The notes below the pieces were generated by a model, which saw only the letters and a list, made by a program, of their open reading frames with translations, was not told where the DNA came from and did no database searches. A DNA stretch of 64,000 nucleotides from contig NZ_JADOVJ010000001.1 of assembly GCF_015752315.1 (NCBI RefSeq), forward strand, positions 2,720,501 through 2,784,500, written 5' to 3'. The position numbers and the translations under genes were made by a program. Source of the stretch: Nocardioides luteus (lineage in GTDB: Bacteria > Actinomycetota > Actinomycetes > Propionibacteriales > Nocardioidaceae). Shown here one piece after another: positions 9,419 through 17,648 of this stretch (within the stretch, counting starts at the first letter, position 1; each line of letters begins with the position of its first letter).

Positions 9419-9743
9419 GGAAGATGTGCCTCCGGATGGCTGCGACGTTGGTGAAGATGCGGATACCGAGGACGACGATCACGCCCGTGGACAGCTGGCC
9501 ACCGACACCGAGGCGGTCACCGAGGTAGACGATGCCGGCGGCGATGACGACGTTGCTGATGAACGAGACGACGAAGACCTTGTCGTCGAAGATGCCGTCC
9601 ATGAACGCCCGCAACGCACCGAAGACGGCGTCCAGCGCGGCGACGACGGCGATCGGGAGGTAGGGCGCCAGACCGACAGGCACCTCGGGCTGGAAGAACA
9701 GTCCCAGCACGATGCCGATCACTAGGCCGATGACGGCGATCAT
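9411..9743 (-). CDS. sbp: Small basic protein Sbp (DUF1290)
   Basis: 110-residue membrane protein with three hydrophobic segments (residues 1-17, about 25-47 and 57-95) and a short basic C-terminus ending RRHIFHA. The LPIAVVAALDAVFGALRA and GIRIFTNVAAIRRH blocks are those of the DUF1290/small-basic-protein family, encoded with DUF881 genes across actinobacteria and firmicutes, often near division genes. It overlaps the preceding DUF881 gene by 4 nt (ATGA type) and the following one by 8 nt. Molecular role unknown. Confidence 0.92.
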   Translation of the reverse strand: MIAVIGLVIGIVLGLFFQPEVPVGLAPYLPIAVVAALDAVFGALRAFMDGIFDDKVFVVSFISNVVIAAGIVYLGDRLGVGGQLSTGVIVVLGIRIFTNVAAIRRHIFHA

Positions 9744-10651
9744 TCTTCGCGGTCCCCTTCGCTGTTCTCTTCGGTGTCTTCGTCGTTGTTGTCGTTGCGC
9801 TTCGAGCCCTTGTCGGAGTCGGCCCCCAGCTGGGTCAGCTCCAACAGGTCGGCCGGCGCCGCCGGCAGGGTCAGCCGGTCGATGTTCTCGACGTCGTAGG
9901 GCATCCCGTAGTCCTGCGTCGTCGTGTGGATCATCGCGCCGGAGACCGTCTCGGCAAAGCGTGCGGCCAGCGTACGCGTGTCGCCGATCGCCGACACCTC
10001 ATAGGGCGGCGAGAGCGAGACGTCGTTCATCCGGAGCGTGGCACCGGAGGTGATCACGCCGCTGCGCGCGGTGACCCGCTGGCCGTCGACGGACACGGCG
10101 GTGGCCCCCGCCTCCCACAGTCCGTTGACGATCACGGCGAGATCGTAGTCGCGGACGGTGCCGCCCTCGTTGCCGTCGGCGGCGTTGTCGATGGTGATCC
10201 TGATCCCCGAGCCGGTCACCGGGGCGAACCCGGTCTCCTCCGCGGTCCCGACCGCGGTCGAGGAGGCGGACTTCGCCCGAAGACGGAGCGAGTTCAGCGA
10301 CCCCTCGCTCCGCTGGTTGTCCTCCCGGAGAGCGGAGATCTGGCGGTGCAGGTCGGCGATCCGGTCCTGGCGCTGCTCGATGCGGTCGACCAGGACCTGC
10401 CTGCTGGTCTGGCGGATGTCCTCGTTGCGGGAGGTCTGCACCGCCGCGGTGGTGGCCAGCAGCGCGAACAGCCCGACGACCACCATCGCCCACACGCCCG
10501 GTCGGCGCCGCCGGCCCGGCTCCTCCGCCGAGGGCTCCCGCCGCGCGGCTGCGGCCTTGTAGTCGGAGTCGATCGACTGGTCGGTGATGCGGTCCAGCAG
10601 CGGCTTGGTGACGTAGGCGCGCAGGTCCTCGCCAGGGATCTCGTCAGGCAC
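9740..10651 (-). CDS. DUF881 membrane protein
   Basis: 303 residues: short cytoplasmic N-terminus, a transmembrane helix near 53-70 (VWAMVVVGLFALLATTAA), a coiled coil about 80-120, then a DUF881 domain (GSGIRITIDNAADG, LWEAGATAVSVDGQRV, SLSPPYEVSAIG) and a charged Asn/Asp/Glu-rich tail. It corresponds to Rv1823 and pairs with the DUF881 protein at 8081-9418 on the other side of sbp. It overlaps the upstream phosphatidyltransferase gene by 8 nt. Function unknown; the three proteins probably act together in the envelope. Confidence 0.9.
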   Translation of the reverse strand: MPDEIPGEDLRAYVTKPLLDRITDQSIDSDYKAAAARREPSAEEPGRRRRPGVWAMVVVGLFALLATTAAVQTSRNEDIRQTSRQVLVDRIEQRQDRIADLHRQISALREDNQRSEGSLNSLRLRAKSASSTAVGTAEETGFAPVTGSGIRITIDNAADGNEGGTVRDYDLAVIVNGLWEAGATAVSVDGQRVTARSGVITSGATLRMNDVSLSPPYEVSAIGDTRTLAARFAETVSGAMIHTTTQDYGMPYDVENIDRLTLPAAPADLLELTQLGADSDKGSKRNDNNDEDTEENSEGDREE

Positions 10652-11336
10652 GGGCCGACCCGCCCTTCTCCAGCGGCGGGGTCGTGGCCATCAGGCGACG
10701 CACCTCCTGGGCGTAGAGGACCAGGCTCCACCACAGCAGCAGGATCCCCCACAGCGCGAACGCCCAGCCGAACGCCTGCGCCACCTGGATCGGCAGGCTC
10801 GGCTCCAGGCCGAGGTCGAGCTGCTCGGGGATGTCGTGACTGAGGTAGAGCAGCGGGAAGGAGGCCAGCAGGCAGAAGGCGGCCACCTTGCCCAGCAGAT
10901 GCACCGGCAGCGTACGCACCCCACGGCTGCGCAGCGCCGGGATCATCGCGAGCAGGCCCACGAGCCGCAGCGGCACCAGCAGCGCGATCGGCCACGGGAT
11001 CACATCGATCTGCCAGAGCGCGAGCGTCGCGGCCAGGACGAAGACGGTGTTGGCGACCACGTCGAGCAGCTCTCCCGCGCGGCGGCCGCCGAGCTGCTTG
11101 CGGTTCAGCCAGCTGTCGAGCAGATCGGTGACCACCGCGAGGCCGAACGCGGCCAGCGCGATCGTGTCGTCCTCGGCGATCATCACCGCCCACAGCACCA
11201 CCGGGGCGTAGACCAGCCGCAGGATGCTGAGCAGCTTGCCGAGCACGGGCTGGTTGCGGTCTGCCGAGCCCGGCGGTCGCTGCCGCGAGCCCCGGCCATG
11301 TTGCAGGCGGGGATCACCGGATCGACGGTTGGGCAT
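10644..11336 (-). CDS. CDP-alcohol phosphatidyltransferase family protein, degenerate active-site motif
   Basis: 230-residue integral membrane protein in the position of Rv1822 (PgsA2). The family motif is recognisable but altered. The expected DxxDGxxAR-x8-GxxxDxxxD reads D71-LL-D74-S75-WL-N78-R79, eight residues, then G88-ELL-D92-VVA-N96. The usual glycine, alanine and fourth aspartate are replaced; the fourth Asp is the proposed catalytic base. Hydrophobic segments follow as in the family. Activity is therefore uncertain; phospholipid head-group transfer is possible but not assured. ATG 11336 is chosen (GGAG about 10 nt upstream) over a TTG at 11375. Coupled to the DUF881 gene by an 8-nt overlap. 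Confidence 0.82.
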   Translation of the reverse strand: MPNRRSGDPRLQHGRGSRQRPPGSADRNQPVLGKLLSILRLVYAPVVLWAVMIAEDDTIALAAFGLAVVTDLLDSWLNRKQLGGRRAGELLDVVANTVFVLAATLALWQIDVIPWPIALLVPLRLVGLLAMIPALRSRGVRTLPVHLLGKVAAFCLLASFPLLYLSHDIPEQLDLGLEPSLPIQVAQAFGWAFALWGILLLWWSLVLYAQEVRRLMATTPPLEKGGSARA

Positions 11337-11385
11337 CTGCAGGCTCTCCTCTGTCACCAGACGCGGCACGGACAAACCCTAGTGC

Positions 11386-12444
11386 TTACTCGGCAGGGGT
11401 GGAGTCATCGGCATGGGCGGCGTCGCGGATCTCGCCGACGAGCTCCTCGATGACATCCTCCAGCGTCGCCAGTCCGATGGCGCTGCCGTCCTCGCGAACG
11501 ACCCGGGCCATGTGGGCGCCGCGGCGCTGCAACGTCTCGAGCGTCTCGTGGAGCGCGTCGTCGGGCGTGACCGTCGCGAACGGGCGGATCCACTTGTTCT
11601 GGACCGGCTGACGCCGGCGTGCCTCGTCGGGCTCGAGCACGTCCTTGATGTGCAGGTAGCCGACCAGGTCCCCGCCGTCGTCGGCAACCGGGAACCGGCT
11701 GTAGCCGGTCGAGGCGCACACCGCCTCGATGTCGGCGCCCGAGGCACCCCGCGGCACGATCGTCCAGTCGGCGATCGGGATGGTGACCTTGGCGACCGTC
11801 TTCTCGGTGAAGCCCAGCGCGCCGGTCAGGCGGCCGTACTCGTCCTCCTCGAGGAGCCCCTCGCCGCGGGACTCCTCGACCATGGCGGCCACCTCGGCAC
11901 GGGTGAACGCAGAGCTCACTTCGTCCTTGGGCTCGATGCCGAGCGCCCGGATGCAGAGGTTGGCGGCGTAGTTGAAGGCCACGATGATCGGCCGCAGCAC
12001 GTAGACGACCGCGTAGATGGCCGGGCCGAGCACCAGGGCGGCCCTGTCCGGGCCGGCCAGGGCGATGTTCTTCGGCACCATCTCGCCGATGACCACGTGC
12101 AGGTAGGTGACCACCAGCATCGCGATCACGAACGCGACCGGGTGGTGGAACGCCTCGGGCAGGCCGATCAGGTCGAAGCCGGGCTCGAGCAGGTGCGCGA
12201 GCGCCGGCTCGGTGATCGCCAGCAGCAGCACCGAGCAGACCGTGATGCCCAGCTGCGCGCCGGCCATCATCAAGCTGATGTTCTCCATCGCCCGCAGCGT
12301 GATCCGGGCCATCTGCGACCCGGCCTGCGCGGCCGGCTCGATCTGGCTGCGCCGGGCCGAGACCAGCGCGAACTCCGAGCCCACGAAGAAGCCGTTGGCG
12401 AGCAGCAGCACCAGGCCGAGAAGGAGCCCCATCGTCGTCGACAT
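11386..12444 (-). CDS. CNNM/CBS-domain transporter-like membrane protein
   Basis: 352 residues. An N-terminal CNNM (DUF21) membrane domain (about 1-190, with FFVGSEFALVSARRSQI and GEMVPKNIALA) is followed by a CBS pair (about 210-335, GYSRFPVADDGGDLVGYLHI and LATLEDVIEELVGEI). It lacks the CorC_HlyC C-terminal domain. Bacterial CNNM proteins export Mg2+ or related divalent cations; the old hemolysin label is misleading. Corresponds to Rv1841c. Its ATG overlaps the stop of the longer paralogue upstream (TGATG), so the two are made together and may heterodimerise. Confidence 0.92.
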   Translation of the reverse strand: MSTTMGLLLGLVLLLANGFFVGSEFALVSARRSQIEPAAQAGSQMARITLRAMENISLMMAGAQLGITVCSVLLLAITEPALAHLLEPGFDLIGLPEAFHHPVAFVIAMLVVTYLHVVIGEMVPKNIALAGPDRAALVLGPAIYAVVYVLRPIIVAFNYAANLCIRALGIEPKDEVSSAFTRAEVAAMVEESRGEGLLEEDEYGRLTGALGFTEKTVAKVTIPIADWTIVPRGASGADIEAVCASTGYSRFPVADDGGDLVGYLHIKDVLEPDEARRRQPVQNKWIRPFATVTPDDALHETLETLQRRGAHMARVVREDGSAIGLATLEDVIEELVGEIRDAAHADDSTPAE

Positions 12445-13787
12445 CAGCCGATCACCTGCATCGAGATCCGGTCGATCCTGCGCCCGTCCATGACCTCCAC
12501 GGTCAGCTTCACGTACCTCGCGTAGACGTCGTCGTCATCGGAGTCGGGCGGCGGGTTGCCGGGCACTGTCAGCTCGGCGGTCGCACCGCGCTCGGGGATA
12601 CGGCCCAGCAGACTCAGCATCAGGCCCGCGACGGTGTCGTAGTCCTCCCCCTCGGGCAGGGCGACGCCGGTGATGTCCTCCACCTCGTCGGGGCGCAGCA
12701 GCCCCGAGAGCGACCAGCCGCCGTCACGGCGCAGCCGGGCCCGGGCACTGAGCGGGTCGTGCTCGTCTGCGATATCGCCGACGATCTCCTCGATCACGTC
12801 CTCGAGGGTGACGATGCCGGCCTGGTCGCCGTACTCGTCGAGCACGACGGCCAGCTGGAACCCCTCCGCGCGCAACAGCGCCATCAGCGGATCCAGCCGC
12901 AGCGAGTCGGGCACCACGACCGGCGGCACCATGAGGTGCTTGACCTTGGCCGTGGGCCGCTCGTGCACCGGCAGCGCCACGGCGGCCTTGACGTGCACCG
13001 TGCCGACCACGGCCTCGTTGTCGTCGAGCACCGGGAAGCGCGAGTTGCCCGTACGCCGGGTGAGCTCGATCAGCGTCTCGGCGCGGTCGTTGTGGTCGAG
13101 GCTGTGGACGCGTACGCGCGGGGTCATGATCTCGCCGGCCGTGCGGGTGCCGAACTCGACCGAGCGCTCCATCAGCTCGGCGGTGTCGGCGTCGAGGGTG
13201 CCCTCGTGGGCGCTGCGCTGGATCAGCGAGGAGAGCTCGGCCGAGCTGCGCGCCGAGCGCAGCTCCTCCTGTGGCTCCATGCCGAGGCGGCGGACGATGG
13301 CGTTGGCGGTGCCGTTGAGCACCTTGATCGGCCCGCGCATGATCCGGGTGAAGGCCCGCATCGGTCCCTGGGTGACGCGGGCGGTCTGCAGCGGCAGCGC
13401 CAGCGCGAGGTTCTTGGGGACGAGCTCACCGAAGAGCATCGTCACGATGGTCGAGAGGATCAGCGCGACGGTCAGCGCGATCGGCGTCACCGCACCCTCC
13501 GGAAGTCCGGTGGCGAGCAGCGGCGCGTCGATCAGCTCGGCGATCGCCGGCTCCGACATCCAGCCGATGCCGAGGTTGGTCACGGTGATGCCGACCTGCG
13601 CGCCGGAGAGGTTGCTGGAGAGCTCCTTCATCGCGCGCAGTACGCCTTGGGCACGCTTGTCACCCTGCTCCGCGGCCATCTCCACCTGGGAGTGGTCGAC
13701 CGTGACCAAGGAGAACTCGGCCGCCACGAAGACGCCACAGGCGGCGACGAGCAGCAGCGCCAGGAGAATGAACAGGACCTCGGTCAT
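12444..13787 (-). CDS. CNNM/CBS/CorC-domain transporter-like membrane protein
   Basis: 447 residues: CNNM membrane domain (about 1-200, VFVAAEFSLVTVDHSQVEM and LFGELVPKNLALALP), CBS pair (about 215-345, NSRFPVLDDNEAVVGTVHV and VTLEDVIEEIVGDI), then a CorC_HlyC domain (about 350-447). This is the full-length architecture of Rv1842c and of Mg2+/Co2+ exporters, with CBS domains likely sensing nucleotides. It is the first gene of a two-gene operon with the shorter paralogue at 11386. Ion specificity cannot be read from the sequence. Confidence 0.93.
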   Translation of the reverse strand: MTEVLFILLALLLVAACGVFVAAEFSLVTVDHSQVEMAAEQGDKRAQGVLRAMKELSSNLSGAQVGITVTNLGIGWMSEPAIAELIDAPLLATGLPEGAVTPIALTVALILSTIVTMLFGELVPKNLALALPLQTARVTQGPMRAFTRIMRGPIKVLNGTANAIVRRLGMEPQEELRSARSSAELSSLIQRSAHEGTLDADTAELMERSVEFGTRTAGEIMTPRVRVHSLDHNDRAETLIELTRRTGNSRFPVLDDNEAVVGTVHVKAAVALPVHERPTAKVKHLMVPPVVVPDSLRLDPLMALLRAEGFQLAVVLDEYGDQAGIVTLEDVIEEIVGDIADEHDPLSARARLRRDGGWSLSGLLRPDEVEDITGVALPEGEDYDTVAGLMLSLLGRIPERGATAELTVPGNPPPDSDDDDVYARYVKLTVEVMDGRRIDRISMQVIG

Positions 13788-14075
13788 CGAGCCGACCTCG
13801 CTCGGTACAGCCTCGAATCAGACGGCGGGCATGGATATTGGCCGGGTTGCGGTCCGTCCATCGGGGTTCAGATCGTCCTTAGCTGTTGGAAGTGCCGTCA
13901 GCCTACATGGCTGTGGTTGCGCCGCCTGCGTTGCTGGGTCGCCCGCTCGGCGAGGTGTCGCGTACCGGACACAGTTGTCCAGAACGGCGCCGTGAGCCTT
14001 GACACACCAGGCCAGTTCGTCAACTCTTACGCGGCAACAGCCGACGATCCGCGAGCCGAGGGAGCCCCCTTGACC

Positions 14076-15701
14076 ATGTCCTCGTTGTCCACATCTGCCA
14101 CCAGACGTACGTTCCTCGCCGGGGCCGCGGGTGCGGCCGGCGCCGCTGCGACCGGGCTGTTTCCCGGTCCGGCCGCGGCCGCCTCGCCCCGCCGCGTACG
14201 ACTGGTTCGGGAGGAGCACCGCGCGGTCGTCATCGGCTCCGGGTTCGGCGGCGGCGTGGCCGCCCTGAGGCTGGCCGAGGCGGGCGTACCGGTCACCGTG
14301 CTCGAGCGCGGTCGCCGCTGGCCGACAGGTCCGGACGCGCAGACCTTCCCGACGATCCGCTCGCTCGACAAGCGGGTGCTGTTCCACACCACCGCGCCGG
14401 CGGCGCTCAAGCCGCTGCAGACGCTGCTCGGCACGCCGCTGAACTTCGGCCCGTACGTCGGTCTGCTCGAGCCGGTCCTCGGCCAGAACATGCTCGCCAT
14501 GTGCGCGGCCGGGGTCGGCGGCGGCTCGCTGGTCTACCAGGGCATGACGCTGCAACCCTCCGCGGAGGTCTTCAACACCTGGTTCCCGAACGAGCTCGAC
14601 TACGACCTCATGGACCGGGTCCACTACCCGCGCGTCGCCCGGATGCTCGGCGCCGCGACCGCGCCCGACGAGCTGATCGCCTCGGACAACTACCGGGTCT
14701 CGCGTACGTTCGGCGCGCGCGTCCGAGCCGCCGGCTACGACCTGCGGAAGATCCCGATGCCGATCGACTGGTCCTACGCGCTCGCGGAGCTGCGCGGCGA
14801 GATGGCACCGTCCTACACCAACGGCGACTGTGCCCTCGGCGTCAACAACGGCGGCAAGCACTCCGTCGACGTCACCTACATCAAGCAGGCCGAGGCCACC
14901 GGGCTCGTGCATGTCGCGACCCGCCACAACGTCACCTCGGTCGCCCGCGCCGCGGACGGTCGCTGGGAGGTCCACGTCGACCGCACCGACGACACCGGCG
15001 ACGCGGTCGAGCAGAAGATCATGACCACCGGGGCGCTGATCATGGCGGCGGGCTCGCTCAACACCAGCAAGCTCCTGGTCCGCGCCGCGGCCACCGGGAC
15101 CATCCCCGACCTTCCCGAGCAGCTCGGCCAGGGCTGGGGCACCAACGGCGACCGGATCTACATGTGGCGCCCCTTCGACGAGGACCTCACCGGTACGCAG
15201 GGCGGGCCGGTCGTCTACCAGAGCCAGGAGTGGGCCGACCCGACGACGGCCAACACCGTCATCCAGGCGTCGCTACCGCCGCTCCCCCTCGGCCTCGACC
15301 TGGGCGGCACGATGCTGGTCGGCTTCGGGGTCAGCGCCGACCGTGGCAGCTTCCGCTACAGCTCGCTGACCGACTCGGTGAGCCTGCGCTTCCCCTTCGG
15401 CGGCGACGCGGCGAGCTACCGGGCCATCCACGAGCGGGTCTCCAAGATCAGCGGCGGGCTCGGTGCCCTGATCGACACCAACACCATCGTCAACAGCACC
15501 TGGCACCCGCTCGGCGGCGCCAACATGGGCACGGTGTGCGACCTCGACGGGCGGGTCATGGGCCAGGACGGCCTCTACGTCCTCGACGGCGCTCTCATCC
15601 CGGGCACCACCGGCGCCTGCAACCCGTCGATGACCATCGCCGCCATCGCCGAGCGCGCCATGGACAACATCGTGGCCAAGGACGTCGGGGCGGTCATCTG
15701 A
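14076..15701 (+). CDS. Exported FAD-dependent GMC oxidoreductase, class I cholesterol oxidase-like
   Basis: 541-residue enzyme with a Tat-type signal (RRTFLAGAAGAAGAAATG). The FAD dinucleotide fold follows (VVIGSGFGGGVAALRLAEAG, then E and R of VLERGRRW). The substrate/FAD region (GVGGGSLVYQGM, ALGVNNGGKHSVDVTYIKQA) and the C-terminal HPLGG and GTTGACNPSMTIAA blocks align with Streptomyces cholesterol oxidase, including the catalytic His and the Asn before Pro. It probably oxidises 3-beta-hydroxysteroids with O2 outside the cytoplasm, but other sterol-like substrates are possible. ATG 14076 is given; an in-frame TTG at 14070 has a better-spaced GAGGGAG. A terminator region follows. Confidence 0.88.
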   Translation: MSSLSTSATRRTFLAGAAGAAGAAATGLFPGPAAAASPRRVRLVREEHRAVVIGSGFGGGVAALRLAEAGVPVTVLERGRRWPTGPDAQTFPTIRSLDKRVLFHTTAPAALKPLQTLLGTPLNFGPYVGLLEPVLGQNMLAMCAAGVGGGSLVYQGMTLQPSAEVFNTWFPNELDYDLMDRVHYPRVARMLGAATAPDELIASDNYRVSRTFGARVRAAGYDLRKIPMPIDWSYALAELRGEMAPSYTNGDCALGVNNGGKHSVDVTYIKQAEATGLVHVATRHNVTSVARAADGRWEVHVDRTDDTGDAVEQKIMTTGALIMAAGSLNTSKLLVRAAATGTIPDLPEQLGQGWGTNGDRIYMWRPFDEDLTGTQGGPVVYQSQEWADPTTANTVIQASLPPLPLGLDLGGTMLVGFGVSADRGSFRYSSLTDSVSLRFPFGGDAASYRAIHERVSKISGGLGALIDTNTIVNSTWHPLGGANMGTVCDLDGRVMGQDGLYVLDGALIPGTTGACNPSMTIAAIAERAMDNIVAKDVGAVI

Positions 15702-15736
15702 GCAGCTCCTGACGAGCCACAGAACTCTGCAATGCA

Positions 15737-15752
15737 AAATTCTGCAGAATTT
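15737..15752. repeat. 16-bp perfect AT-rich palindrome
   Basis: AAATTCTGCAGAATTT is a perfect palindrome about 35 nt after the stop of the cholesterol-oxidase-like gene, in an intergenic region between converging genes. Ten A/T bases of 16 are striking in a 70% G+C region. It looks like a dimeric repressor site, but no gene starts next to it. Confidence 0.6.
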
Positions 15753-15800
15753 CTCGAAAAGGGGTGACAACCTCTTTGGTGATGCGGCAACATTGTTCTT

Positions 15801-15832
15801 GCCCCGCTGGTGACCCGAGACGCCAGCGGGGC
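15801..15832. terminator. Bidirectional hairpin terminator between converging genes
   Basis: gccccgctgg (15801-15810) pairs perfectly with ccagcggggc (15823-15832) across a 12-nt loop and is followed by tcttacgtttt on the plus strand. It separates the oxidase gene from the DUF1048 gene and is the clearest intrinsic terminator in this part of the window. Confidence 0.85.
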
Positions 15833-15849
15833 TCTTACGTTTTCGGACA

Positions 15850-16185
15850 TCAGGCGAGCTTGTCGGCGACCTTGTTGAGGTTCGCGCGCAGCTTGGCGCG
15901 GTAGACGTCCTGCTGCTCGGGCAGCCTGGCGTCGCAGAACGCGGCCAGATCAGTGCCGGTGACCTCGACGACGCTGCGGCCGGCAGCGGCTTCGGTCTCG
16001 AAGAGGTCGAGGATGTCGCGCAGGATGTCGACGATGTCCATGCCGTCGCTGGCGGTGAAGCGCCACATGTAGTTCTTCATCTCGGCATACACGGTGCGGT
16101 AGTCGGCGGGGAGCTCGTTGGCACGGGCTTCCATGCGCTTCCAGTCCTTCTTGTCGCCGATGAGCCGGGTGAGGATGTTGTTCAT
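15850..16185 (-). CDS. DUF1048 family protein
   Basis: 111-residue, highly helical protein without a signal or membrane segment (IGDKKDWKRMEARANELP at the start, YMWRFTASDG in the middle). It fits the DUF1048 family, usually encoded next to PadR-type regulators; no PadR gene is adjacent here. AGAAGCAGA before the ATG is a modest Shine-Dalgarno. Upstream sits a MerR-type promoter (16240-16270), so the gene may belong to a MerR-controlled response. No molecular function is known to me. Confidence 0.78.
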   Translation of the reverse strand: MNNILTRLIGDKKDWKRMEARANELPADYRTVYAEMKNYMWRFTASDGMDIVDILRDILDLFETEAAAGRSVVEVTGTDLAAFCDARLPEQQDVYRAKLRANLNKVADKLA

Positions 16186-16239
16186 GTTCTGCTTCTTTCT
16201 TCGGTGGTTTCGGCTCCCTGTTTTGGGGCCGTGGAAGAA

Positions 16240-16270
16240 GCGTGCAGGGCTGACGTAGCGTCAGGGTCAA
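16240..16270 (-). promoter_or_regulatory. MerR-type promoter of the DUF1048 gene
   Basis: On the minus strand TTGACC (16270-16265) is immediately followed by the perfect dyad CTGACG-CTA-CGTCAG (16264-16250). A dyad filling a long -35/-10 spacer directly behind TTGAC is typical of TipA/Mta-like MerR regulators of actinobacteria. The -10 (GCACGC after a 19-nt spacer) is poor, as expected for an activator-dependent promoter. The regulator itself is not adjacent. Confidence 0.55.
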
Positions 16271-16316
16271 GCACTGATCCGAAGAAAGTTCTCGAAGCCT
16301 CGAGCCTGCCTGGTCG

Positions 16317-17612
16317 TCAGGCCGCAAGGGTGTGATCGAGGAGTACGTCGCGCAGCGTGAACTCTGCCCGGGACAGGGGTGATGGGTGCGGCTGCCAGTG
16401 TTCGGGTGGTGGGCTGACATAGGTGTGGCCGGTGGGTGTGATGGTGGTGATGCTGCCATCGGGGTCCGGGTCGGGCTTGCCAGCCGATGGCTTCTTTCGC
16501 CTGGTTGCATCGTTCGCACAAGCCCTGCAGGTTCTGGGCGCTGGTTTCTCCGCCATCGGCGTGACGCTCGATGTGGTCGATGTTGCGGATCGGGCGTCGC
16601 AGCCGACGGTCCGGCAGATCCCGCCATCCCGGGTGATGACGAACTCGGCCAGCCCGTCGGGTGCCTTCCTCGAGCGGGATTCCATCGCAACCAGCTGCCC
16701 GGCGGGGTCGGTGAACAACCGGCGCACGAACACCTCGGCATCGGCCAGTTCCTCGCGGGCCCAGGCTGCGGGGACGGGGCCGTATCCCTCAACCATGGCT
16801 GACTGGTCGCTGTCGTTGGTGAGGGCGTCGGCGGTCATGACGATCTTGACCTCGATCCGCGGTTTCGCCCCGGCGCTGCTGCGTCCGGTGACGCGGTCGA
16901 CGAGGGTGTCGGCCATGACCTGGCCCCGGGTCCGTTCGTCGCCGGCGGCACGGGCGGCATTGGCCGCCTGGTCCAGGGCCGCGAAGACCGCGACGCCGTC
17001 CTTGACCGGCAACAGCGCACCGAGCCACGTCATCGTGTCCGGTGCCGGCCGCAGGCTGACCCGCCGGTCTTTCTCAGCGCTGGCGGCGCGGGCGACCACG
17101 GAGGCCTGATCGAGGGTGATGGCGAGCTTCTTGGCGGCGTTCTCGAGCTGGCGTAGCCCCATCGCCGCTGCCTTCGCCGGCTGCCCGCTCGGCCCAGGTG
17201 CGCAGAGCTCGTGGTCGATGACCCGCCTGTCCTCCAGGGAGAGGCAGGCGGTCTCCCTGGCGAGGATGGTGGCCTGCCACTGCGAGAACAACCCGGCCTT
17301 CATCAATCCAAAGGTGTGCGGCATCTCGATGAGGAGGACTTTCGCCAGCCCGAGCAGCTTCGCACCCCGATCGGGTGAGACTCGTCGCGCGAGCGCGATC
17401 TGGGAGGCCACGCCTTCACCGAGCTTGCGGGCAGGGGCACCGGCCTCGGCCTGCCGGACGCGGGCGGCTTCCTCGAGACGTACCGAAGCCTCTGCCTGCA
17501 CCGCCTCTGCGCGACACTTCACTGCTTCGAGTCGAGCGATCCAGTCGACCAGCTCTCGCTCGGACGCACCCGGAGGTGGCCCGTCGAGGAAGCGGTCGAT
17601 GTTCTCGTACAT
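16317..17612 (-). CDS. DUF222/13E12-type HNH protein with out-of-frame HNH core
   Basis: 431-residue open frame. Residues 1-320 are a normal DUF222 domain (LRQLENAAKKLAITLDQAS, RGQVMADTLVDRVTG), and the end has the usual PTGHTYVSPPPEHW. Between about 16592 and 16464 the HNH core is read in the wrong frame. In the neighbouring frame the expected NIDHIERHADGGETS and LCERCNQAKEAIGW appear. A lost C in the run at 16592-16594 and a gained C in the run at 16461-16464 would explain this and restore the frame. The nuclease is probably inactive unless these are sequencing errors. Such genes are often multicopy in actinobacteria. A near-consensus promoter at 17620-17648 predicts a leaderless mRNA. Confidence 0.8.
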   Translation of the reverse strand: MYENIDRFLDGPPPGASERELVDWIARLEAVKCRAEAVQAEASVRLEEAARVRQAEAGAPARKLGEGVASQIALARRVSPDRGAKLLGLAKVLLIEMPHTFGLMKAGLFSQWQATILARETACLSLEDRRVIDHELCAPGPSGQPAKAAAMGLRQLENAAKKLAITLDQASVVARAASAEKDRRVSLRPAPDTMTWLGALLPVKDGVAVFAALDQAANAARAAGDERTRGQVMADTLVDRVTGRSSAGAKPRIEVKIVMTADALTNDSDQSAMVEGYGPVPAAWAREELADAEVFVRRLFTDPAGQLVAMESRSRKAPDGLAEFVITRDGGICRTVGCDARSATSTTSSVTPMAEKPAPRTCRACANDATRRKKPSAGKPDPDPDGSITTITPTGHTYVSPPPEHWQPHPSPLSRAEFTLRDVLLDHTLAA

Positions 17613-17619
17613 GTGCCTT

Positions 17620-17648
17620 ATTATATGCTAAACAGCACCATAGAGCAA
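17620..17648 (-). promoter_or_regulatory. Near-consensus promoter giving a leaderless DUF222 mRNA
   Basis: On the minus strand TTGCTC (17648-17643), a 17-nt spacer and a perfect TATAAT (17625-17620) precede the ATG at 17612 by only 7 nt. The predicted start site coincides with the start codon. The AT-rich stretch is conspicuous against its surroundings. Confidence 0.7.

Noticed and set aside
8950..9420. Tandem-like gctcgacaggctcgac repeats
   Set aside because: They are codon repeats of the Glu/Asp/Val-rich low-complexity part of the DUF881 gene, not an independent repeat element.
13967..13980. ggaca-cagt-tgtcc inverted repeat upstream of the cholesterol-oxidase-like gene
   Set aside because: Only 5-bp arms, over 100 nt from the start, and it does not match the steroid-repressor operator as I remember it. 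A TTGACA near 13998 has no convincing -10.
15732..15767. An 11-codon frame (MQNSAEFLEKG) across the AT-rich palindrome
   Set aside because: It is fully explained by the palindrome, has no Shine-Dalgarno, and is too short to support as a gene.
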